From the NCBI RefSeq assembly GCF_014697075.1, contig NZ_JACJRE010000002.1:231317-295316 (forward strand): 64,000 nt of DNA. The letters run 5' to 3'. The stretch comes from Tolypothrix sp. FACHB-123. GTDB lineage: Bacteria > Cyanobacteriota > Cyanobacteriia > Cyanobacteriales > Nostocaceae. Within the stretch, counting starts at the first letter, position 1. Each line of letters opens with the position of its first letter. The notes under the pieces were generated by a model. The model was not told the DNA's origin, did not search any database, and saw only the letters and a list, made by a program, of their open reading frames with translations. The translations under genes and the position numbers were made by a program. Positions 57,329-64,000 of this stretch are shown piece after piece.

Positions 57329-58075
57329 ATATCTTCAAACACTTTACAACTTTATGCAAACTCTTAGAACATCGTAACTATTACTGTAAATTTGCGATCG
57401 CTAAGCAAATAAAGTGTAGGCACAGACGAGAAAAACAAATACTCTCTCAATATAATGTATCTCAACTGGAGTAGAAGGTTGAAACTTCAGCAGACAATAT
57501 TGCCAGAAAGCATTGTAGATCGCCATTGAGGGATTGTATTCATCTGTCACAGAAATTGGGCGAGCAGAATCAGGTGTTTGGCGATCGCTGTACTAGCTTG
57601 AGGCAGTATCCTGAATACATGTATAAATTATTATCAGAGTATAAGCTGAGTCTGATTGTGAAAATATTGCTGATATTTCCATGAGTATCATAAATAAAAT
57701 TTACCTACAAGTGTTAGTGCAACTGCTGTAACGGGAAAACTTAATATGCAGCTACAGATGGATTTTTCAGCCAGCCTTGAGTGCTGTATGTGTATAGTGT
57801 TTTGACGGTTCTAGCTGGAGGTGAGGAAAGATTTGGTAAGCATCGACTCTGTAAGACAAAAACCGAATAACAAAACAATTGCCTTGCTTGAGAGCGAATG
57901 GCAATCATTACCAGCCATTGAGGCGAATTACTGTGAGTAAATGCTTTAACACTCAGCACTCATGTAGCCATACAGCCTTATTCGTCAAAATGCTCTGCTC
58001 TTACCTGACTCAGAAACATCCCTGTCTGATCAGATTATTCTTTATCCAACTGCCGTTGCAGCAGGAAAGCGGTGC
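57329..58075. other. Upstream region of cyaC, no gene seen
   Basis: 747 bp with two HIP1 octamers but no array. No GTA-N8-TAC site was found. No recognisable ribosome binding site immediately before the cyaC ATG (AGGAAAG lies about 10 bases upstream and is the best candidate). Confidence 0.45.
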
Positions 58076-61000
58076 ATGAAATCCCAACAAGCAAACAGTA
58101 AGCCGAAAATATTGGTTGTCGATGATGAACCAGACAACCTTGACTTGCTTTACCGCACCTTCTATCGTGATTACAAGGTGCTAAGGGCAACTTCTGGGCC
58201 TGCGGCATTGGATCTGCTGGCAAAAGAAGGAGAGGTCTCAGTGATCATCTCCGATCAGCGAATGCCGATTATGAGCGGTACAGAATTTTTGAGCCTGACA
58301 GCGACTCAATATCCAGATATTATCCGGATTATCTTGACTGGCTACACGGATGTCGAAGACTTAGTGGAAGCCATCAACGCTGGTAAGGTATTCAAATATG
58401 TCACTAAACCGTGGGAAGCCGAAGAACTCAAAGCAGTAGTTCGCCAAGCTTTGGATACTCATAATGTCCTGAAAGCCCGTACCCGCGAACTGACACGCAC
58501 GCTGCGTCAAGAATCACTGCTGAACACTGTCACTAATACTATTCGTAGTGCTTTAGATTATCGACAAATTTTACAAGCAATTGTCGATACAGTAGGTCAT
58601 ATGTTGGAAGTGGATGTGTGTCTGTTACGCCCCTTCCAAGATGGGCAATTAGTAGATGAAGGATTTATTTACCAGAAGGCTGCGCCTGAGAGAATTATCA
58701 AAGAAGCAGATAATTCTGCGGCTTCATCTGTTGGTTCTTTGGTATCTCAACCTTTGTTAGCCCAGACAGTATGGGAAACTCGTGAAGTTCAAGTTATTCA
58801 TCATGTAGCTGATGATGAACGCATCCAAGGCGATAGTCTTGAACTAGAACAACGTCGAGCAGCTTTTATTACAGCTAACATCAGCTCCAGCTTGGTTGTG
58901 CCGCTGATTTGCCAACAAGAACTGATGGCAGTACTGGCATTGCACCAATGCTCTGAATCCCGAATTTGGAAGGAAGAGGAAGTACAGTTGGTGATGATGG
59001 TAGCAGATCAGGCAGCACTGGCTTTATCCCAAGCTTATACCTACGAGCAAGTGCGTGCTTTGGCTAAGCGGGAAGCTTTAATTAATACAGTCACTACCGC
59101 AATTCGCTCTAGTCTCGATCCGCAGGATATCTTTGCGGCAATTACTGAACAACTAGGACAAGCCTTACAAGTTAATGGCTGTGTTCTATCCTTATGGACA
59201 GAAGAAGATGAATTTGTTCAATGTGTGGGATTATACGATAGTTCTCACAATTTAGACAGTAATCATAAACCCATTCAGGAGTCGGTATTAAATAATAATC
59301 ATCACTATTTAACAGAAGAATTACCTAATTCCCAGACTCCAATTAAAGAAAATCCAATTCTGCAAGAAATTTTGCGGACACAGGAACCTGTGGTAATTGC
59401 GGATATGAGCAATTGCCCGGTAGAAATTAAGGGTTTTGATTTACCTTTAAAAATGCCAGCGCGATCGCTCATGGTTGTGCCTTTATTAGCTGATGGCAAA
59501 TGCATCGGTAGTATTACCCTACGGGAAGGTAACAAATCACGCCGCTGGTTAGCTTCGGAGATTGAACTAGCTAAAGCCGTAGCTGCACAAGCGGCGATCG
59601 CAGTACAACAATCACGTTTATATCAAAAAACCCGCGATCAAGCTGAACGCTTGTTGCAATTAGATAAACAAAAAACCGAATTTTTCCAAAATATTTCCCA
59701 CGAGTTTCGGACGCCAATTACTTTAATTCAAGGGCCTTTAGAATCAGCGGTAAATAATGGTGATGGGTTGTCCTACGCTCAAAGTGCGATCGCTTTGCGC
59801 AACTCTAGGCGATTGCTGAGATTGGTAAATCAACTACTAGATCTGCAACGCTTAGATGCTGGGAGAATGCAGCCTAGTTTCCGTCCCTACGATCTAGATG
59901 AATTTGTCAGTCAAATTGTCGAATCTTTTCGCCCTTACTGTGAGAAAAAGGGACTGCATTTAGTCACCGATTTAGATAAATGCCCCGAAGTTTACTTGGA
60001 CATGGAAAAATTTGACAAGGTAATTTATAATCTCCTGTCAAATGCCATGAAGTTTACTCCTGAAAGCGGCACAATTGGCATCAGACTGATATCTGCTGGC
60101 AAAAATTGTATATTACAAGTACAAGACACAGGAATTGGCATTGTTCAAGAACAAATTCCTCACCTATTTGAGCGATTCCGCCAAGCTGAAGGCTCAGAAA
60201 ATCGCTCCTATGAAGGTAGCGGTTTGGGTTTGGCTTTAGTCAAAGAATTGGTAGAACTGCACGGTGGTCAAGTAACTGTAGAATCAGTGTACGGTGAAGG
60301 TACAACCTTTACACTGCATCTTTTGGTTGGTAGTAGCCATTTACCCATAGACCAAGTGCATGATACACCTTGTGAACTGAATACCAGCCGCGCCAGTGTG
60401 GAATTGGCTGATTTAGAACTAGTAGAGCCAACAGTCGAAAATATCGATAATCTACCACAAGATTTATTACCGAGTTCTGATATTCAAGAACTGCAAGCAA
60501 ACAATAATGGCAATCATGCAAAGACTGGTCATTCTATTCTGGTTGTAGACGATAACCCAGACTTGCGAACCTACGTATCTGAGATTATTCGCAGCAATGG
60601 CTATCAAGTCCATACAGCGCGTAACGGTGCTGAAGGATTACAGATAGCGCAGAAAGTTTCACCAAGTTTGATTATCACTGACTTAATGATGCCCTTGGTG
60701 ACGGGACTAGAAATGATTCGCATGATTCGCAATGAAGAAAAGCTCAAAGGAACACCAATCATTCTGTTGACTGCTAAAGTTGACGAAGAAACCCGAATTG
60801 AAGGTACAGAACATGGAGCTGATGCTTATTTAGCTAAACCATTTAATGACCGGGAACTTCTAGCAGAAGTCAGGAATCTTTTAGCTTTAAAGGAAAATGA
60901 ACGCCGGGTATTAGAGTTAAATACTTATTTGACAGAATCCGTATTAAAACGTTTTTTACCACCGGTATTGGTGAAAAAAGCTGCTGCTGGAGATTTAACC

Positions 61001-61609
61001 TTAGATTTGCGTCCAGAACCGCGTTTAATCACAGTTTTATTTAGTGACATAGTTGGTTTTACCCAACTTGCAAATACTCTCAGATCTCGAAGGGTAGCAG
61101 AGTTGCTCAATGAGTATTTAGAAGGTATGACCAAGACTGTGTTTGACAATGGCGGCACTGTCGATAAATTTATGGGAGATGCTATCTTAGCTTTATACGG
61201 AGCACCAGAAGAATTAACACCGAATGAACAGGTGCGTCGTGCTATTAATACTGCTAGAGCAATGCATCGCTCTTTAGATCAGTTGAATCAGCGCTGGCGA
61301 GATCAAGGGATCTTTGAGTCTAATGGACATTCTGGTGTCAAGTTCCGTTGTGGAATTCACCAAGGTACAGCAGTGGTGGGAATGTTTGGTAGTGCTGAAC
61401 GTGCTGATTACACTGCTATTGGGCCTAGCGTCAATATTGCTGCTAGATTGCAAGCAGCAGCTATTCCCGGTACGATCCTAGTCTCTGCTGCTGTAGCAGA
61501 TTATTTACAGGATGAAGAAATTACCAAAGTCAGTCCTTTAGAACTTAAAGGAGTAGATGAAACAGTTCTTACCTTTGCTGTGACAGCAGATATCATGGCT
61601 AATCGCTGA
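58076..61609 (+). CDS. cyaC: Hybrid two-component adenylate cyclase CyaC
   Basis: 1177 residues. Order: receiver 1 (Asp60 in ISDQRMP), two GAF domains (about 150-310 and 330-500), histidine kinase (His542 in ISHEFRTPI, N-box YNLLSNAMKFTP, G-box GSGLGLALV), receiver 2 (Asp869 in ITDLMMP), class III cyclase (about 975-1170). Cyclase residues are complete: metal Asp991 (FSDIVGFT) and Asp1035 (GDAILALYG), adenine-selecting Lys1031 (VDKFMGD) and Asp1111 (ADYTAIGPS), and the NIAAR word. This matches the CyaC arrangement, in which phosphorelay to the receivers controls cAMP output. The signal seen by the GAFs is unknown. Confidence 0.93.
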   Translation: MKSQQANSKPKILVVDDEPDNLDLLYRTFYRDYKVLRATSGPAALDLLAKEGEVSVIISDQRMPIMSGTEFLSLTATQYPDIIRIILTGYTDVEDLVEAINAGKVFKYVTKPWEAEELKAVVRQALDTHNVLKARTRELTRTLRQESLLNTVTNTIRSALDYRQILQAIVDTVGHMLEVDVCLLRPFQDGQLVDEGFIYQKAAPERIIKEADNSAASSVGSLVSQPLLAQTVWETREVQVIHHVADDERIQGDSLELEQRRAAFITANISSSLVVPLICQQELMAVLALHQCSESRIWKEEEVQLVMMVADQAALALSQAYTYEQVRALAKREALINTVTTAIRSSLDPQDIFAAITEQLGQALQVNGCVLSLWTEEDEFVQCVGLYDSSHNLDSNHKPIQESVLNNNHHYLTEELPNSQTPIKENPILQEILRTQEPVVIADMSNCPVEIKGFDLPLKMPARSLMVVPLLADGKCIGSITLREGNKSRRWLASEIELAKAVAAQAAIAVQQSRLYQKTRDQAERLLQLDKQKTEFFQNISHEFRTPITLIQGPLESAVNNGDGLSYAQSAIALRNSRRLLRLVNQLLDLQRLDAGRMQPSFRPYDLDEFVSQIVESFRPYCEKKGLHLVTDLDKCPEVYLDMEKFDKVIYNLLSNAMKFTPESGTIGIRLISAGKNCILQVQDTGIGIVQEQIPHLFERFRQAEGSENRSYEGSGLGLALVKELVELHGGQVTVESVYGEGTTFTLHLLVGSSHLPIDQVHDTPCELNTSRASVELADLELVEPTVENIDNLPQDLLPSSDIQELQANNNGNHAKTGHSILVVDDNPDLRTYVSEIIRSNGYQVHTARNGAEGLQIAQKVSPSLIITDLMMPLVTGLEMIRMIRNEEKLKGTPIILLTAKVDEETRIEGTEHGADAYLAKPFNDRELLAEVRNLLALKENERRVLELNTYLTESVLKRFLPPVLVKKAAAGDLTLDLRPEPRLITVLFSDIVGFTQLANTLRSRRVAELLNEYLEGMTKTVFDNGGTVDKFMGDAILALYGAPEELTPNEQVRRAINTARAMHRSLDQLNQRWRDQGIFESNGHSGVKFRCGIHQGTAVVGMFGSAERADYTAIGPSVNIAARLQAAAIPGTILVSAAVADYLQDEEITKVSPLELKGVDETVLTFAVTADIMANR

Positions 61610-61683
61610 AACTAAACTGGATTTGGAAGCGTTAGTCTGGTAAAGAGTAATAGCACCCAATCAGATCCAGTTTGAAATTTAAT

Positions 61684-62757
61684 ATGACACCATCGGTTGC
61701 AGATCAGACTTCAACTCTAGCAAAGGACTGGAGACGACATACAGACCCACCTGGTTTATGGGTTGCTGTAGTTATAGGTTCGTTGAGCCTGCACTTAATA
61801 GCTTTTTGGCTGATACGCTCCTATCAGTCTAGTTTATTGCGACGACAGCAAAGTCAAGCGGCGATTCCGATTGACTTTGTCGAAATTGCTCCGCAACCGA
61901 AATCACCAGTCAAACCAAGAGCGAAAGTACAACCCACTACGTCTCTACCAAAATCAGTATCATCAAAGCCTTTATCTACTAATCAAAAATTACAACCCAA
62001 AAATTTACCTCAACCTGTAGTTACAACAAAACCCAACTCTACTAATACTGAAGAGAAAAATGCTGTAGCGATCGCACAGCAACAACAACGCCAACGCGAA
62101 CTAGTTCAACAACAGCAGCGCCAAAGAGAACTCGCCGAACAGCAACGCGAACTAGCTCAACAACAGCAGCGCCAAAGAGAACTCGCCAAACAGCAACGCG
62201 AACTAGCTCAACAACAGCAGCGCCAAAGAGAACTCGCCGAACAACAGCGTCAACTGGCTCAACAACAACAGCGCCAAAGAGAACTCACCGAACAGCAACG
62301 CCAAAGAGAACTAGCTGAACAAACTCCACAAGGAAGTCAAGAAAAGTTACCACCTCCACCCACACCGCAGTCTGGAGGAGGGTTGTTTGCGCTCTGGGTT
62401 CCGCTGAGTGAAGAGGAACAAAGACAGAAGATGACGCGATCGCCTTTACCAGAGGGGTTGAAACTAGCTGAACATATTGGAAGTAACGAAAAAAAAGTTG
62501 AGTCAATTTACATTAACCGTAACCTCGATCTTCCTGTAGTAGATTTTTTAGTATCCTTGGTCATTGATAATACTGGCAAGTTTATAGAAGCTGAGGTGAT
62601 AGACCCTGCAATCCCCAAAGCACAAAGAAGTGATTATGAGCAATATGCTAACGATGTTTTCCAAGGTGAGAAATTTAAACCAGCTTATTATTCTGACGGC
62701 AGAACACCGCCAGAACGCACCAATCGTTTTGTCCGGCTGAAAATAGAACGCCGATAA
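61684..62757 (+). CDS. TonB-like periplasm-spanning protein with Gln/Arg repeats
   Basis: The start is placed at ATG 61684 (MTPSVADQTS); the frame also reads from TTG 61672. 357 residues. One N-terminal membrane helix (WVAVVIGSLSLHLIAFWLI, about 25-45), the TonB-like IPIDFVEI, a P/K-rich segment, then QQQQRQRELAEQQRELA repeats (about 130-210), and a C-terminal domain similar to TonB (VDFLVSLVIDNTGKFIEAEV ... FKPAYYSDGRTPPE). It follows cyaC by 74 bp. No ExbB/ExbD genes are nearby, so partners are unknown. Confidence 0.75.
   Translation: MTPSVADQTSTLAKDWRRHTDPPGLWVAVVIGSLSLHLIAFWLIRSYQSSLLRRQQSQAAIPIDFVEIAPQPKSPVKPRAKVQPTTSLPKSVSSKPLSTNQKLQPKNLPQPVVTTKPNSTNTEEKNAVAIAQQQQRQRELVQQQQRQRELAEQQRELAQQQQRQRELAKQQRELAQQQQRQRELAEQQRQLAQQQQRQRELTEQQRQRELAEQTPQGSQEKLPPPPTPQSGGGLFALWVPLSEEEQRQKMTRSPLPEGLKLAEHIGSNEKKVESIYINRNLDLPVVDFLVSLVIDNTGKFIEAEVIDPAIPKAQRSDYEQYANDVFQGEKFKPAYYSDGRTPPERTNRFVRLKIERR
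62078..62320 (+). repeat. Imperfect Gln/Arg coding repeat
   Basis: CAACAGCGCCAAAGAGAACT-type units recur, giving QQQQRQREL peptides. It probably forms a single long helix. Confidence 0.75.
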
Positions 62758-62817
62758 CTCAGATTAAGTACTTGAATTGTCGTGATTGCTGTGCTATTCT
62801 TATAAAGTTGGAAATTT

Positions 62818-62888
62818 GCGGGCGTAGTTTAGTGGTAAAACTATAGCCTTCCAAGCTATTAATGCGGGTTCGATTCCCGCCGCCCGCT
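62818..62888 (+). tRNA. tRNA-Gly (TCC)
   Basis: 71 bases. Acceptor arms GCGGGCG and CGCCCGC pair, discriminator T. D-arm GTAGTTTAGTGGTAAAAC, anticodon loop CTTCCAA (anticodon TCC), T-arm GCGGGTTCGATTCCCGC. CCA is not encoded. Confidence 0.96.
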
Positions 62889-62896
62889 TTATCAGT

Positions 62897-62932
62897 AAAA
62901 CCCCTGAGAGCAAAGACTTTCACGGGTTTTTT
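62897..62932 (+). terminator. Terminator after tRNA-Gly
   Basis: AAAACCC pairs with GGGTTTT, with inner TGA/TCA pairs, followed by TT. Eight bases beyond the tRNA. Confidence 0.65.
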
Positions 62933-63093
62933 AGTCGTTCTAGATAGCAGGAGCACTAGAACATAAGTACTAATAAAATAGGAAAAATTGGGGTAGATTG
63001 GGTGTAAATTGGGTGTAAAACAATTAGAGCAAGTGTACTAATTTATCTGTGTACAATAAACAAAGATTGTGAAAGTTAAGGGTGCGGAATGTG

Positions 63094-63194
63094 ATACCAA
63101 TTCAAATAATCTTTGCGACACATCAAAATATTCTAAAGGGCATGGCAGTGCCAGTGCCCCTACAATCTGTCGCATTCTTTTTTCTAATTGGTAT
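63094..63194. mobile_element. MITE-like element with ATACCAATT ends
   Basis: ATACCAATT and AATTGGTAT are exact 9-bp inverted ends, with inner TTGCGACA/TGTCGCA arms. It carries GGGCATGGCAGTGCCAGTGC and CCCCTACAATC, the same word as the elements at 17161 and 47293. No coding capacity. Confidence 0.65.
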
Positions 63195-63277
63195 GAGTTT
63201 TAAAACTTGAGATGAAGCCAGCATTTTTCATAAATTAAGTAAGTCGGCGGAAAAATTTATAAGTATGTAACGAAAAC

Positions 63278-64000
63278 TTAACCAATTTGACTAGAGTTAA
63301 ATTTAATACGTTGTGTGGTGTGGTTTCCTCTTTCCCCTCTGGCTTGAACACCATCAATTACTGCGTAGGCTAGGTCTAACTCATCATCAAACATTCGTCC
63401 TGCTAATTCATCCTTTTTAAGGTGTTGCCACTCTAATTCAATTGGGTTCATTTCAGAACAATATTTGGGCAAAAAGAAGATATATAAACCCATGTCTTCC
63501 CACTTTGACCACATCTGTTGAACTTCTTTGCACCGATGTATTGGGCCATTGTCTTGCACGATTACCCTAATGCGTCCGACATCAGCAGCTTCGCGGGCTT
63601 CTTGCTCCATCATCTGTATATAAGACTTGCGATTAACACCCCCAATAACCAAACCGTAAACAAAACTGATTAGAGGTTGAAAAAACCCGATAATGCTTAG
63701 TCTTCGACCCCGACGCTTTGTCTGTTCTAAGCGTTTTTGCTCACCTCGTTGGTAATAGCTGTAACTTGGCTCACTCCATGCACAAAACCCTGATTCATCC
63801 AAATACTTCAGGTCTATTTCTCCCGTAGCAGCAGCTAATTCCAACATATCTAGGTCGGCTTGCTTCTCTTCTCGTACTACAGGGTCTTGTTTTCCTTTAT
63901 GACTCTTCCTGACTCGCTTCCATATGACCCCCTTTTTTTTAGCACCCGTCTTAACCTGTCGGCACTTAGTTTCACGTTGCGATCGCTCTCTAATTTTTGA
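63278..64000 (-). CDS. IS630-family transposase, apparent -1 frameshift, 5' part outside window
   Basis: The downstream frame from 63278 upward encodes the DDE domain: LKYLDESGFCAWSEPSYSY (first Asp), VIVQDNGPIHRC (second Asp), FLPKYCSEMNPIELEW (Glu). Upstream, the frame that enters from the window edge (KLSADRLRRVLKK) stops early, but slipping one base back on the A8 run (T8 on the plus strand, 63933-63940) joins it smoothly to KGVIWKRVRKSHKG. Programmed -1 frameshifting is well known in this IS family; a disabling mutation is the alternative. Confidence 0.85.
   Translation of the reverse strand, partial: SKIRERSQRETKCRQVKTGAKKKGVIWKRVRKSHKGKQDPVVREEKQADLDMLELAAATGEIDLKYLDESGFCAWSEPSYSYYQRGEQKRLEQTKRRGRRLSIIGFFQPLISFVYGLVIGGVNRKSYIQMMEQEAREAADVGRIRVIVQDNGPIHRCKEVQQMWSKWEDMGLYIFFLPKYCSEMNPIELEWQHLKKDELAGRMFDDELDLAYAVIDGVQARGERGNHTTQRIKFNSSQIG

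Noticed and set aside
18752-62320. CRISPR array
   Set aside because: All tandem arrays have contiguous short units with no unique spacers, and no cas gene is present.
62759-62956. Minus-strand frame of 65 codons over tRNA-Gly
   Set aside because: It reads through the tRNA antisense and yields the well-known artefact GGGNRTRI; not a gene.

Overview
The window reads as chromosomal DNA of a filamentous, most likely heterocyst-forming cyanobacterium (Nostocales; Nostoc/Tolypothrix/Calothrix type). Grounds: the octamer GCGATCGC (HIP1) recurs throughout; there are cyanobacterial markers (Psb27, DUF2499/DUF3593, DUF3318, SLH-OprB iron-uptake porin, cyanobacterial-type GshA, SphS/SphR, a CyaC-type cyclase); and intergenic spaces carry the heptamer arrays and small inverted-repeat elements usual in this order. 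The species cannot be named from the sequence alone.

Layout. 1-3.6 kb: edge-truncated glycoside-hydrolase-like secreted protein, psb27, cofH. 4.0-6.0 kb: a decayed GT39-like fragment beside an intact GT2-GtrA glycosyltransferase. 6.0-9.5 kb: DUF3318, a small Cys-rich protein, an SLH porin and a Crp/Fnr regulator. 10.5-13.3 kb: phosphate-sensing operon sphR-sphS-phoU. 13.8-15.9 kb: tandem paralogous coiled-coil proteins, then 1.3 kb holding hairpins, dispersed repeats and two very small ORFs. 17.3-25.5 kb: hisA, DUF3593/DUF2499, csaB, tRNA-Met, LysM-M23 endopeptidase, trmL, gshA. 26.1-32.4 kb: overlapping pair encoding a winged-helix/PLD-like protein and a 1497-residue IF2N-SF1 helicase. 32.5-37.8 kb: HDAC-family deacetylase, MscS channel, SLH protein with 27 consecutive Asp, alpha/beta hydrolase. 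38.1-46.7 kb: Ser/Thr kinase, CHAT-like protease fused to an AAA-like NTPase, PD-(D/E)XK nuclease, and an AAA-TM-coiled-coil-WD40 protein with 14 near-identical blades. Arrays of the same 21-bp tandem repeat lie just left of the CHAT gene and just right of the WD40 gene. 47.5-51.6 kb: divergent outer-membrane barrel and FecR-domain protein. 51.9-57.3 kb: gor, YqiA-like esterase, hisC, an unknown, and a GNAT. 58.1-62.8 kb: cyaC, a TonB-like protein, tRNA-Gly. Right edge: an IS630-family transposase apparently using -1 frameshifting on an A8 run.

Functional reading. Most of the window is housekeeping: phosphate signalling, glutathione synthesis and reduction (gshA and gor, unlinked), histidine synthesis (hisA and hisC, unlinked) and envelope biogenesis. 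Two parts look accessory and are the best candidates for uncharacterised systems: the helicase/PLD-like pair, and the CHAT-NTPase / nuclease / WD40-NTPase cluster. The second has the parts list of a STAND-type conflict or regulated-death module (sensor, NTPase switch, protease and nuclease effectors). That function is inference; no activity can be shown from sequence.
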